Shown here: piece after piece, positions 43,678 through 53,355 of the stretch
How positions within the stretch are numbered: the first letter of the stretch is position 1
How the letters are laid out: the number at the start of each line of letters is the position of its first letter
Assembly (NCBI RefSeq): GCF_002482385.1
Contig: NZ_DLFW01000041.1
Span: 161,041 to 225,040 of the forward strand
Length of the DNA: 64,000 bases
Origin: Dysgonomonas sp. UBA7710
GTDB lineage: Bacteria; Bacteroidota; Bacteroidia; Bacteroidales; Dysgonomonadaceae
Reading direction: 5' to 3'
The notes under the pieces: generated by a model
What the model was told of the DNA's origin: nothing
Databases searched by the model: none
The model's input: only the letters and a program-made list of their open reading frames with translations
Made by a program: the position numbers and the translations under genes

Positions 43678-46600
43678 ATGAAAAAAAGCATTTTATTGAC
43701 AATCACGATGTGTGTATTCGCAATCATGACCTTTGCGAAGCAGACATCGGAAAACAAAGTCTGGTCGATAGGGACTTTGAATAATTCTTCTGCCGAATTT
43801 GCCTTAGGGCCGGACAATTTCAGGCAATTCCTGGCCAATGATTTTGGATATGAGGATAAATTCTATTTAGTAGGTCATTCAGATATAAAAAAAGATTTTC
43901 CATATGTACTCCCCGGTCCCACCGACACATGGGGTGGGACATGGCCAACCTCCGGCTGGCGTACGCATCAGATAAATATATTGTTCGGTCTTGATAATAT
44001 TCCGGCAAACGGAGAATGGAAGCTTGTAATCAATCTCCTCGATTATGCCAAAACATTTCTCCCATTGGTTAAAGTAAGTATAAACGCGCAAGACGAAAAA
44101 TTTCAGCTAGGAGATAAAGAAGCTCTGGCTAAACAGCGTAAAGCACATACTCAGGAAGCAATAACGGATACATTAGCCATCACAGGTAAGCTACAAAATG
44201 CTACAAAAAAAACGATTGAAATACCTATTAATACCAGCACCCTCAAAAAAGGCGGTAACCTTGTATCGATAACAGTTCTGGAAGGTTCCTGGATATTATT
44301 CGATGAAGTACATCTGGAAGGTCCCCAAAATGTAAAAGTTACAAACGCCGATAAGTTTTTCATCAGGGATGTATATCCGGCGGCTTATGAACTGAATACC
44401 GGAAAGAACCGATATCAGCCGCTCATTGTAGATACTCAATGGCTCGATGGCTCATCTAAAATCAGTGTTCAACTTGATGGTAAAGAAATTCTAAGTCAGG
44501 TGATTGAAGCCGGAAGATATCAACTGGAAGCGCCTATGCCTCAAGTAAAAAAACAAAAAAAAAGCAACTACCGTATTTTAAAAGATGGCATTGAAATAGA
44601 GCGGGGCACAATAGAACGTTCTCCACAAAAGCTGCAAACTCCTGCCGGCTATGTAGATACCCGTATAGGAACAGCCCATTCGCGCTGGATGATAGCACCC
44701 GGCCCATGGATGCCGTTCAGTATGGTGAAGATGAGCCCTGATAACCAAAACAACGGCTGGCAAGCTGGCTACCAGCCTTCTTTCGAAAATGTGGGCTGCT
44801 TCAGCCATATACACGAGTGGACATTGGGCGGACTTGGCGTGATGCCCGCAAACGGAGAGTTGAAAACCCAAATAGGAGACGAACAAAAGCCGGATGAGGG
44901 CTACCGCTCCCGCATAAATAAACATACCGAAGTCGCCGATATAGGTTACTATGCTGTAGACCTTACAGATTATAACATTAAAGCGGAAGTTACAGCAACT
45001 ACACGTTGCGGGTTCGAACGGTTTACATTTCCTGCCGATCGTGACGGAGCACGGATTATGATAGACCTGCATCCGCCTACAGAGCAGAATTTTCAGCTTA
45101 AAGGAATAAAACTCCGCAAAGTCAGCGATTATCGTATCGAAGGTTCAAGTCATCAATTTTCACCGAATGTGTGGAGTTATGATGCCGACCAGGACTATAC
45201 AGTACATTTTGTTATAGAGTTTGATCAACCGATTAAAAACATGGGACGTTGGATTGACAAAGATGTATCGCACAACATAAATGATTTAATCACCGGAACA
45301 TGTAAGGATGCAGGCGTATTTGTCGAATTCGATCAGACAAAACACCCTGTGGTACAGGTGCGGTCAGGTATTTCATTCGTTAGCATCGCTAATGCGGACG
45401 AAAACCTTAGAACTGAAGTTAGCTCTAAATTCGGATGGAATTTTGATGCAATCCGTCAAAATCAGGTAAACACATGGAACGACATCTTTAACCGGGTACA
45501 AATCACAACTAACGACAGACTGGAAAAGGTACGCTTTTATAATAATATGTACCGTGCATGCAGCCGCAATACATGGAGTGACATAAACGGCGAATGGATA
45601 TCGACTGACGGAAAACTACAAAAGGTTGCTGACCCGTCCAAAGACGCTATGCTGGGTTGCGACGCGTTCTGGAATACATTCTGGAACCTCAATCAGTTCT
45701 GGAATCTGGTCACTCCCGAATGGAGCAACAAATGGGTTAATTCGCAATTGGCTATGTACGATGCTAACGGATGGCTCGCCAAAGGTCCGGCCGGATTAAA
45801 CTATATACCCGTTATGGTGGGCGAGCATGAAATTCCGTTGATTGTAGGAGCTTACCAAATGGGAATCCGTGACTTCGATGCGAACAAGGCTCTGGAAGCA
45901 GCTATAAAGATGCAAACAACTCCAGCTCAGAAGGTATTTAAAGGATTTGCAGGAAACCGCGACCTTGTTCCTTATATGAAGTATAAATATGTACCGTCAG
46001 ACCTGGGACGTTTCTCTAATACGATGGAATATTCATACGACGACTGGACTGTCGGACAATTTGCCAAGGCCTTGGGTAATACAGAGGTATATAATACATT
46101 CAACGATCGCGGCTACTGGTGGAAAAATGTAATAAGCGACGAAGGATACTGCCATATGAAAGACAGTACCGGTAAATGGATGGAAAATTTCGATCCGTTC
46201 CGTAGTGGAGCCAATCATCACTATGTAGAGGGAAATGCCTGGCAGCTAACGTTCTTCGTTCCGCAGGATGTTCCGGCGTTGGTAGAAAAAATAGGAAAAG
46301 AACGTTTCCTTGACCGCCTCGAATGGGGATTCAATCAGGATGAAGCTTGGCGCTACAATGCCCCTAACGACCAATACTGGGATCACCCTATCGTACAAGG
46401 CAATCAACAATCAATGCATTTTGCATTCCTGTTCAGTTGGGCAGGTAAACCCTGGCTCACTCAAAAGTGGAGCCGCTCCATACTCGATCGTTACTATGGA
46501 TATGAACCGGCAAATGCATATCTGGGCGATGAAGACCAGGGGCAAATGAGCGCATGGGCTGTAATGACTACTATCGGGCTTTTCCAGGTCGATGGAGGAA

Positions 46601-46863
46601 CGCGCGTAAATCCTATCTATGAAATAGCCAGTCCTCTCTTCGAAAAAGTAGAGATCAATCTGGGTGGAAAATACGGACGGGGAGAAAAATTCACAATTGA
46701 AGCGAAGAATGCTTCGAAAAAGAATATGTATGTACAGAAAGCAACATTGAATGGCAAGGAGTTGAATACATTCCATTTCCCTGCATCGGAGTTGCTGAAA
46801 GGCGGCAGCCTTGTCCTTGAAATGGGTAATACTCCCAATATGGACTGGGGTATAGGAAAATAA
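43678..46863 (+). CDS. GH92 alpha-mannosidase with long N-terminal extension
   Basis: The 1061-residue protein has a signal peptide ending IMTFAKQ, then about 300 residues that precede the GH92 part. They start KVWSIGTLNNSSAEFA and include a beta-sandwich with GEWKLVINLLDYAKT and ILFDEVHLEG; this resembles the accessory domains of polysaccharide lyase family 4. GH92 begins near residue 320 with VDTRIGTAHSRWMIAPGPW. Catalytic motifs are YVEGNAWQLTFFVPQD and GDEDQGQMSAWAVM. It is an exo-alpha-mannosidase, probably periplasmic. It is transcribed alone, divergent from the GH38-GH92 pair, and ends at a strong terminator. Confidence 0.93.
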   Translation: MKKSILLTITMCVFAIMTFAKQTSENKVWSIGTLNNSSAEFALGPDNFRQFLANDFGYEDKFYLVGHSDIKKDFPYVLPGPTDTWGGTWPTSGWRTHQINILFGLDNIPANGEWKLVINLLDYAKTFLPLVKVSINAQDEKFQLGDKEALAKQRKAHTQEAITDTLAITGKLQNATKKTIEIPINTSTLKKGGNLVSITVLEGSWILFDEVHLEGPQNVKVTNADKFFIRDVYPAAYELNTGKNRYQPLIVDTQWLDGSSKISVQLDGKEILSQVIEAGRYQLEAPMPQVKKQKKSNYRILKDGIEIERGTIERSPQKLQTPAGYVDTRIGTAHSRWMIAPGPWMPFSMVKMSPDNQNNGWQAGYQPSFENVGCFSHIHEWTLGGLGVMPANGELKTQIGDEQKPDEGYRSRINKHTEVADIGYYAVDLTDYNIKAEVTATTRCGFERFTFPADRDGARIMIDLHPPTEQNFQLKGIKLRKVSDYRIEGSSHQFSPNVWSYDADQDYTVHFVIEFDQPIKNMGRWIDKDVSHNINDLITGTCKDAGVFVEFDQTKHPVVQVRSGISFVSIANADENLRTEVSSKFGWNFDAIRQNQVNTWNDIFNRVQITTNDRLEKVRFYNNMYRACSRNTWSDINGEWISTDGKLQKVADPSKDAMLGCDAFWNTFWNLNQFWNLVTPEWSNKWVNSQLAMYDANGWLAKGPAGLNYIPVMVGEHEIPLIVGAYQMGIRDFDANKALEAAIKMQTTPAQKVFKGFAGNRDLVPYMKYKYVPSDLGRFSNTMEYSYDDWTVGQFAKALGNTEVYNTFNDRGYWWKNVISDEGYCHMKDSTGKWMENFDPFRSGANHHYVEGNAWQLTFFVPQDVPALVEKIGKERFLDRLEWGFNQDEAWRYNAPNDQYWDHPIVQGNQQSMHFAFLFSWAGKPWLTQKWSRSILDRYYGYEPANAYLGDEDQGQMSAWAVMTTIGLFQVDGGTRVNPIYEIASPLFEKVEINLGGKYGRGEKFTIEAKNASKKNMYVQKATLNGKELNTFHFPASELLKGGSLVLEMGNTPNMDWGIGK

Positions 46864-46933
46864 GCATTCCTTAAATTAATACGAATCACAAATAAAAAAG
46901 TATTTTGGTATAGCACAGCTTTCAAATTAAAAA

Positions 46934-46975
46934 ATAATCCCCCAACAGGAAAATTGTTGGGGGATTATCATTTTT
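46934..46975 (+). terminator. Terminator after the divergent GH92 gene
   Basis: ATAATCCCCCAACA (46934-46947) pairs exactly with 46955-46968 around a 7-nt loop, followed by CATTTTT. The rest of the 288-nt gap to the next gene shows nothing else of note. Confidence 0.9.
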
Positions 46976-47151
46976 ATTACAAAGTGAAAACAAATAATAG
47001 CGGCAGATGTTTAAAATCAAAGCAGATTTGACCGGCTTCCCGGATAACAGCCAGTATATAAGATTAACTCTGAATTTTTCAGTAAACTTTATTCAAAAAA
47101 CAAATCGTTTTTGTATGTTTACATAATCTAACTTTACAATAAATAAACAAT

Positions 47152-48006
47152 ATGAAACTTGACGGAAGAAGAAGGAGTGAGAATGTAGATGATCGCCGCG
47201 ACAAAGGATCATCCGGTAAGATATCCTTGGGCATAGGGGGCACTATTGTAGTGGCGCTAATCGTATGGTTATTAGGTGGTAACCCGATGAATTTTGTTTC
47301 GCAACAAGCAGTCGAAAGCATGTCTACAGGACGAAATTATACTCCAACCGCAGAAGAGGAGCAGGCTGCTGCCTTTGCCGAGACAATTCTGGCAGGAACA
47401 GAGGATGTCTGGACTAAAATTTTCAATCAAAACGGGATGAAATATGTACCTCCGAAGATGGTATTATTCAGCGGGGCTACCGATTCGGGTTGCGGAAATG
47501 CATCCTCTTCTACCGGACCATTCTATTGTCCGGCCGATCAGACTGTCTATATTGACCTGTCATTCTTCAATGAAATGCAGAATCAACTGAATGCCGGAGG
47601 CGATTTTGCATACGCATATGTAATTGCCCACGAGGTAGGACATCACGTACAATATCTGTTAGGCACCCTCGACAAAGTGCATCAACAGCAACAACGCATG
47701 AGCCAAAAAGAAAGTAATCAGCTTAATGTCAGACTGGAACTGCAGGCAGATTTCTACGCGGGAGTGTGGGCATATCATGATAATAAGAATTTCAATTCAA
47801 TAGAAGATGGCGATATTGAAGAAGGCCTGAACGCTGCGTCTCAGATCGGGGACGACCGCCTGCAAATGCAATCGCAGGGATACACCGTGCCCGATGCTTT
47901 CAATCACGGAACATCTGCCCAGCGTTCCCGCTGGTTGAAAAAAGGTCTTCAAAGAGGGAATATATCTGATGGAGATACATTTTCTATTCCTTATTCACAG
48001 CTGTGA
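47152..48006 (+). CDS. Neutral zinc metallopeptidase (YpfJ-like)
   Basis: The 284-residue protein starts MKLDGRRRSENVDDRRD, followed by one transmembrane helix at about 24-42 (LGIGGTIVVALIVWLLGG). The zinc metalloprotease domain contains YVIAHEVGHHVQYLLGTLDK, an HExxH motif, and LELQADFYAGVWAYH with the third ligand. It also has SGCGNASSSTGPFYCPADQTVY and HGTSAQRSRWLKKGLQ, as in the predicted YpfJ family. It is membrane-anchored with the catalytic domain outside the cytoplasm. Substrate is unknown. It is a single-gene unit unrelated to the flanking glycan loci. Confidence 0.9.
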   Translation: MKLDGRRRSENVDDRRDKGSSGKISLGIGGTIVVALIVWLLGGNPMNFVSQQAVESMSTGRNYTPTAEEEQAAAFAETILAGTEDVWTKIFNQNGMKYVPPKMVLFSGATDSGCGNASSSTGPFYCPADQTVYIDLSFFNEMQNQLNAGGDFAYAYVIAHEVGHHVQYLLGTLDKVHQQQQRMSQKESNQLNVRLELQADFYAGVWAYHDNKNFNSIEDGDIEEGLNAASQIGDDRLQMQSQGYTVPDAFNHGTSAQRSRWLKKGLQRGNISDGDTFSIPYSQL

Positions 48007-48036
48007 GACAATAAGCGACAAATATCTTATAATCAA

Positions 48037-48081
48037 AAATATGAATGGCTACTCAACAAAATTGAGTAGCCATTCATATTT
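48037..48081 (+). terminator. Terminator after the metallopeptidase gene
   Basis: A perfect 20-bp stem (48037-48056 with 48062-48081) surrounds a 5-nt loop and has A and T tails on both sides. Confidence 0.9.
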
Positions 48082-48097
48082 TATCACATCGTACAGA

Positions 48098-48153
48098 TAT
48101 GTTTTAGAACATACTATTAAATGTTCATTTTACACTTAATATATATATTTTTG
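48098..48153 (+). promoter_or_regulatory. Palindrome and -7 box upstream of the ECF sigma gene
   Basis: TATGTT-TTAG-AACATA (48098-48113) is a perfect palindrome, and TATTTTTG (48146-48153) is an exact -7 match 25 nt before the start codon. The palindrome would lie just upstream of the -33 position. Its spacing differs from the GntR-type operator of the mannose locus. Confidence 0.45.
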
Positions 48154-48178
48154 CCATATAACTTTGAATCTAATATAG

Positions 48179-48775
48179 ATGCTTTATAAAGAAAAGACAG
48201 ATAAACATCTTGCGGAACTACTTTCCAAAGGCGATGAAAATGCTTTTTGTGAATTGTATATACGTTACAAAAGACGCTTATTCCTGTTTGCTATAAAGTT
48301 TTTGAAAGATAAAGAATTAACAGAAGATACCATACAAGATATATTTACACATCTGTGGGAAAGCCGTCTTTTCATTGATTCTAATTATAATTTCTCTTCT
48401 TACCTTTTCACCATCACAAAAAACAGGATATTAAACACACTGAAGAGATATAATACAGAGGAAAATATAATGAATCTTATTATGAGTAAAAGTCTGCTCG
48501 AACAGGTGTCTACTGACAATGATATTATAGATTCAGAGTATAAGAGCCTTTTTAAGGCTGCAATAAACAAGTTGCCTCCTGCCAGAAAAAAAGTATTCGT
48601 ATTAAGCAGAATAGAACATATGTCACATAAAGAAATTGCTGCGGCACTGAATATTTCGGTTTATACAGTTCAGGAACATATTTCGGAATCATTGAAGTGT
48701 ATTAAGGGATACCTCTCGGCACATACAGACATCCATTTCTGCCTCCCTCTATTCTTATTTTTTCTTTATCAATAA
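48179..48775 (+). CDS. ECF RNA polymerase sigma factor (sigma-70 family)
   Basis: The 198-residue protein has region 2 (AFCELYIRYKRRLFLFAIKF, TEDTIQDIFTHLWESR) and region 4 (LPPARKKVFVLSRIEHMSHK, EIAAALNISVYTVQEHISES). It belongs to the Bacteroidales group that partners FecR anti-sigma factors. It should be held by the FecR protein encoded 86 nt downstream and released when the SusC/STN receptor binds its ligand, then transcribe the SusCD genes and perhaps its own operon. A short hydrophobic C-terminal tail (FCLPLFLFFLYQ) is unusual. Confidence 0.92.
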   Translation: MLYKEKTDKHLAELLSKGDENAFCELYIRYKRRLFLFAIKFLKDKELTEDTIQDIFTHLWESRLFIDSNYNFSSYLFTITKNRILNTLKRYNTEENIMNLIMSKSLLEQVSTDNDIIDSEYKSLFKAAINKLPPARKKVFVLSRIEHMSHKEIAAALNISVYTVQEHISESLKCIKGYLSAHTDIHFCLPLFLFFLYQ

Positions 48776-48861
48776 AAAAATCAAGTTTTTATAAAAAATT
48801 TCAGCTTACACCCCCAGTTGTGTAAAGGTTAATTGTATTACGTATATCAATACCATTAAAA

Positions 48862-49875
48862 ATGCGCAAAAAAGACCTGGATATAGAAAAAATTATAGAT
48901 TGTTACCTGACCAATAAATTTTCGAGACAGGACTTTATCGATTTAATGGAAAGTATAGCCCATGAGAAAGGAATGGCTGAATTTCAACGTAAGTTTAGCG
49001 AAGAATGGGAAGAAAGTATGGAGCAAAATGAAGAAGCGGATATACAGGAAAGATCAAAATTATATCATGAAGCTTCAAATATTATTGCAGACGCGAAAAG
49101 ACGCGAAACTCCCATTCCCTCCCGGTTTAGAATAAAAATAGGCTATACTGTACGTTACGCCGCTTGGCTAGCAGTAATCATAGCTGTCTCAGCTTCAATA
49201 TACCTTTTTACACATAAAAATAAAGAACAGACTGACGCGAAAATGTGCAATATCTCCATACCTGCCGGAGAGAAAAAAGAGATAAAATTACCCGACGAGT
49301 CTGACATATACATTAATTCTGCCAGTACACTAAAATATCCTGAAACTTTTGGAGAAAAACAGCGTCTTGTGGAATTAGCCGGAGAAGCATTTTTTAAAAT
49401 CACTCCTGATAAAGAAAAACCTTTCATTATAAATACAGGCCAGATTTCAATAAAAGTCCTTGGCACATCATTTAATGTAAGGAGCTATGATGAAGACGAA
49501 TGGATAGGTGTTACAGTATCTACGGGAATCGTATCAGTCAGCATTTTCGATGAAAACAGCTCTATACAATTGACTCCGAGCGAAGAATTATGGATAAATA
49601 AGAAAAACCATTACTTTCAGAAAAGTAAGAAAGATGTATTGCAAGCCTCTTCATGGAGAGACGGATATTTATACTTTGATAAAGCTCCGATCAAAGATGT
49701 AATCAATACGCTTAACAGAAAATATGCAGTAAATATTGTTCTGGCAAGACCCGGAGAAGAATATACCATAACAGGTGAGCATGACAACAAAAGCCTGCAA
49801 TCGGTACTGGAATCAATCTGCTTTATAACAAAGTTGAAACAGAAAAAAAATGGAAATAATATTACTCTTTATTGA
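48862..49875 (+). CDS. FecR-family anti-sigma factor
   Basis: The 337-residue protein has a cytoplasmic sigma-binding segment (1-90) and one transmembrane helix at about 98-115 (YAAWLAVIIAVSASIYLF). The FecR domain follows (SIPAGEKKEIKLPDESDIYI, STLKYPETFGEKQRLVEL, FIINTGQISIKVLGTSFNVR). A DUF4974 domain closes the protein (YFDKAPIKDVINTLNRKYAV). It passes the signal from the outer-membrane receptor's STN domain to the sigma factor. Order sigma, FecR, SusC, SusD is the usual one. Confidence 0.93.
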   Translation: MRKKDLDIEKIIDCYLTNKFSRQDFIDLMESIAHEKGMAEFQRKFSEEWEESMEQNEEADIQERSKLYHEASNIIADAKRRETPIPSRFRIKIGYTVRYAAWLAVIIAVSASIYLFTHKNKEQTDAKMCNISIPAGEKKEIKLPDESDIYINSASTLKYPETFGEKQRLVELAGEAFFKITPDKEKPFIINTGQISIKVLGTSFNVRSYDEDEWIGVTVSTGIVSVSIFDENSSIQLTPSEELWINKKNHYFQKSKKDVLQASSWRDGYLYFDKAPIKDVINTLNRKYAVNIVLARPGEEYTITGEHDNKSLQSVLESICFITKLKQKKNGNNITLY

Positions 49876-50066
49876 CAAATACCATAATTACCAAATGAAA
49901 AAGACAATAGCCTATGAAGAAATGAGAAAGATTTACAAAAATGAATGAGCAGCAACTATCACATCACTGCTCACACTTTTACCCCGGAAATATCAAGTCT
50001 ACCAAAAATGATTACCGGAAAAAGTTTAGTTTAAAAGAAAAGTTAACTCTTAAACATCACAAAATT

Positions 50067-53000
50067 ATGAATTTAATTTCAAAAAAACAGATAATAATTG
50101 TAATATCGGCAATTATGCTGTTTCCGTTATTCTCTAGTCCGACATATGCGAATAATATTATTTATGAAAAATATCAGGATAAAAGAATTACATTGAAACA
50201 CGCAAATGCTCCTATCAAAAGTATTTTTGCATCAATTACCAGTCAGACCAGCCTCAAATTTATATTTGAAGAATCTGTACTGGAAAAAGTTAAAAACATA
50301 TCTATAGATATTAAAAGCGGTACATTGAACAGCGTTTTAGATGTAATATCCAAACAAACAGGATTGGTATTCAGACAAAACGACAACACCATCGCTGTAA
50401 GTATGGGGACAATACAACATCAAACGGCACAAGTTCCCACCCGGCAATCTGATAAAATATCAGGGACAATACTGGATGTCAATAATGAACCTCTCATTGG
50501 CGTATCAGTCACAATAAAAGGAACTACCAAAGGAACAATTACAGATGAAGACGGCAAATTTCAATTAGATGTACCAGAGAATGACATTCTTATATTTTCA
50601 TATATTGGTTATGAAACACAAGAAGTTGCCGTAAAAGGTAAATCCGTGATTAATCTCACATTGAATGAAAACCTGAATGACCTAAATGAAGTTGTAGTTA
50701 TCGGTTATGGTACACAGCGCAAAGGAGATATTACGAGTTCGGTAGCCAGTGTAAAATCCGAAAACTTTACAAAAGGCGCGGTAAAAGATGTGGGACAACT
50801 GATTCAGGGTAAAGTGGCCGGATTAGCCATCTCCAATCCTAATGGTGACCCAACAGGAAGTACACAGATACAATTACGTGGTAACAATTCCATCAAGGGA
50901 GCAAATACCGATCCGCTTATTCTGATCGATGGTATACCCGGAAGTCTTAGCACAGTTGCTCCGGAAGATGTTGAGTCCGTTGATGTGTTGAAAGACGGAT
51001 CTGCTGCCGCTATCTACGGGACACGGGGTACAAACGGGGTAATTTTAATAACAACCAAAAGAGCACAGGGTGCACAGATAAATACAGTGGAATACAATGG
51101 TTATATCAGTACATCTAAGATAGCCAACAAACTGGATATGCTTAGTGCGAGCGAATTCCGCGAATTGTATCCTACTGAAGATCATGGCGGAGATACCGAT
51201 TGGCTTAACGAGATTACACGCACTCCGCTAACCCATGTTCATAACCTTTCCCTTCAGGGTGGAACTGCAAGCACAAACTATATTGCTAATATAAACTATA
51301 CTTCGCAAGAAGGTATTATGAAAAAATCGGATTCTGAAACTTTTCAGGGACGAATTCAGGTTTCCCACCGCATGTTCGATGATAAATTGCAATTAAGATT
51401 CGGAATCTTGGGTAAGAAAAATCAATTTGCATCTACCAATAATGCAGGAAGCTGGAACGGCTATACATACCGTCAGGCAACACTCCACAACCCAACTGAT
51501 CCGGTAAGGAATGCTGATGGAAGCTGGTATGAGAATGTAAACAAATTTGAATATGAAAATCCTCTTGCAAGGCTGTATGAATGCTACGGAAATGTAAAAA
51601 ACACAGATATCCGCTTCAATGGAAGCATCATCTACAATCCCATCAAGGATTTGACTTTGAGTGCTGTTATGTCTTATAATCGTCAAAACAGAAACCATGG
51701 ATATTCTGAAACCAGAAACCATATTTCAGCACTCCGGGATGGTTTGGCAGGTTGGTCTTCGGTAGGAGCCTATACTAAAATGGAGAAATTAGTTGAACTC
51801 ACGGCTCAATACAACAAAGAAATAAATGCCCATAAATTCAGTATATTGGGAGGATATAGCTACAATGAAACCGATTTTGAAGACATGTATTTTTCCAATT
51901 ACGGATTTCAGGACGACTATATGGGCGGCTGGCATAATATAGGAGCCGGATCTGCTCTTAAAGAAGGTTTAGCTGAAGGGTCGTCGACAAAAACGACAAG
52001 CAATCTCATCGGTTTTTTTGGTCGTGCTACCTATTCTTATATGAATAAATACCTGCTCATGGCAAGCTTGCGTTACGAAGGTGCAAGTCAGTTATGGGGA
52101 ACAGATAATGAATGGGGAGCTTTTCCTTCCGTATCATTAGGATGGAGAATTACAGAAGAGGCCTTTATGAAAGACCAGCATATATTTGACGATCTAAAAC
52201 TTCGTATAGGATATGGAGTTACGGGATCTCAGCCTAGTGCCAGATTTTTAGGTATAGCAATGGTTAATTATGGAGGCTACGCATATGTGAACGGTAAATG
52301 GGTGAAGACTGTAGTTCCGGCATCAAATGCCAATCCTGACCTGAAATGGGAGGAGAAAAAGGAAACAAATATAGGTATTGATTTTACAGCTCTCAAAGGA
52401 CGTTTATCGGGAGCTATTGATATTTATAACCGTGAAGTAGATGGCTTATTATTCGAGTATACCGTACCTACTCCTCCCAACTTATACCCAACGACTTGGG
52501 CTAATGGAGGAAAACTGCAAAATAGAGGTCTCGAGCTCCTATTATCAGGAATTCCTGTTGTGAATAAGGATTTTGAATGGAATACAACAGTAACCTTCTC
52601 AACTAACTCAAACAAGCTGAAAAGCCTGTCAGGAAGTGTATTCAAGACGGAATATGACTATTTCGATACAGGAACTGCCGAATATTCTGGACAAGTGACG
52701 GGATCACACCGTGTACAGGTAGGGGAGAAAATAGGGAATTTCTACGGATTCAAAGTGGTAGATGTAGATGATGAAGGTAAATGGATTTATTTGGATAGAG
52801 ATGGTAATAGAGTACCTTACGATAATTTCACGCATGCTCCGGAAGATAAGCATATGATAGGGAATGGTGTTCCTACATGGTATGGCGGATGGAATAACAG
52901 TTTCCGTTATAAAAAATTCGATCTGAATATTACGATGCGTGGCGCTTTTGGGTTCCAGATAATAAATGCCGCTCGTATGAACTACGAAAACACGAAGAAC

Positions 53001-53336
53001 AGTAGAATGGAAAACAGACTAAAATCTGTAACGGATAAAGTTTTCGGCAAAACGCAACTGAGCAAATCCGTTGAACCGGAATTCAATAGCTACTACATAG
53101 AAGATGGAGATTACTGGAAAATAGATAATATTACATTAGGCTACACTTTCGACAAAGTAGGTAAATATATCAAGTCGCTTCGCGTCTATGGTTCTGTACT
53201 GAACGCCCTGACTATAACAGGATACAAAGGCATCGACCCTGAGTTGGAAATCAACGGATTGACTCCGGGGTATGACAGTAGAGACAGATATCCGACAGTT
53301 CGCTCATTCACTCTTGGTGTAGGCGTTAAATTCTAA
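50067..53336 (+). CDS. SusC/RagA-family TonB-linked transporter with STN signalling domain
   Basis: The ATG at 50067 starts a good signal peptide, MNLISKKQIIIVISAIMLFP, ending TYANN. An in-frame ATG at 49941 would add 42 residues and cannot be excluded. The STN domain covers about 40-110 (ITLKHANAPIKSIFASITSQ, ILDVISKQTGLVF-like), followed by CarboxypepD_reg-like, the TonB-box region NEVVVIGYGTQRKGDITSSV and the plug with QLIQGKVAGLAISNPNGDP and VLKDGSAAAIYGTRGTNGVI. The barrel ends SFTLGVGVKF. The STN domain contacts FecR when substrate binds, so this receptor both imports and senses. Substrate is unknown; downstream enzymes suggest arabinose-containing glycans. Confidence 0.93.
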   Translation: MNLISKKQIIIVISAIMLFPLFSSPTYANNIIYEKYQDKRITLKHANAPIKSIFASITSQTSLKFIFEESVLEKVKNISIDIKSGTLNSVLDVISKQTGLVFRQNDNTIAVSMGTIQHQTAQVPTRQSDKISGTILDVNNEPLIGVSVTIKGTTKGTITDEDGKFQLDVPENDILIFSYIGYETQEVAVKGKSVINLTLNENLNDLNEVVVIGYGTQRKGDITSSVASVKSENFTKGAVKDVGQLIQGKVAGLAISNPNGDPTGSTQIQLRGNNSIKGANTDPLILIDGIPGSLSTVAPEDVESVDVLKDGSAAAIYGTRGTNGVILITTKRAQGAQINTVEYNGYISTSKIANKLDMLSASEFRELYPTEDHGGDTDWLNEITRTPLTHVHNLSLQGGTASTNYIANINYTSQEGIMKKSDSETFQGRIQVSHRMFDDKLQLRFGILGKKNQFASTNNAGSWNGYTYRQATLHNPTDPVRNADGSWYENVNKFEYENPLARLYECYGNVKNTDIRFNGSIIYNPIKDLTLSAVMSYNRQNRNHGYSETRNHISALRDGLAGWSSVGAYTKMEKLVELTAQYNKEINAHKFSILGGYSYNETDFEDMYFSNYGFQDDYMGGWHNIGAGSALKEGLAEGSSTKTTSNLIGFFGRATYSYMNKYLLMASLRYEGASQLWGTDNEWGAFPSVSLGWRITEEAFMKDQHIFDDLKLRIGYGVTGSQPSARFLGIAMVNYGGYAYVNGKWVKTVVPASNANPDLKWEEKKETNIGIDFTALKGRLSGAIDIYNREVDGLLFEYTVPTPPNLYPTTWANGGKLQNRGLELLLSGIPVVNKDFEWNTTVTFSTNSNKLKSLSGSVFKTEYDYFDTGTAEYSGQVTGSHRVQVGEKIGNFYGFKVVDVDDEGKWIYLDRDGNRVPYDNFTHAPEDKHMIGNGVPTWYGGWNNSFRYKKFDLNITMRGAFGFQIINAARMNYENTKNSRMENRLKSVTDKVFGKTQLSKSVEPEFNSYYIEDGDYWKIDNITLGYTFDKVGKYIKSLRVYGSVLNALTITGYKGIDPELEINGLTPGYDSRDRYPTVRSFTLGVGVKF

Positions 53337-53355
53337 CTAATAAATTGAATATAAA

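Noticed and set aside
48098..48113. A further GntR-type operator at the ECF sigma gene
   Set aside because: Arms are ATGTT/AACAT but the spacing between GT and AC is longer than in the shared operator, so a different protein is likely.
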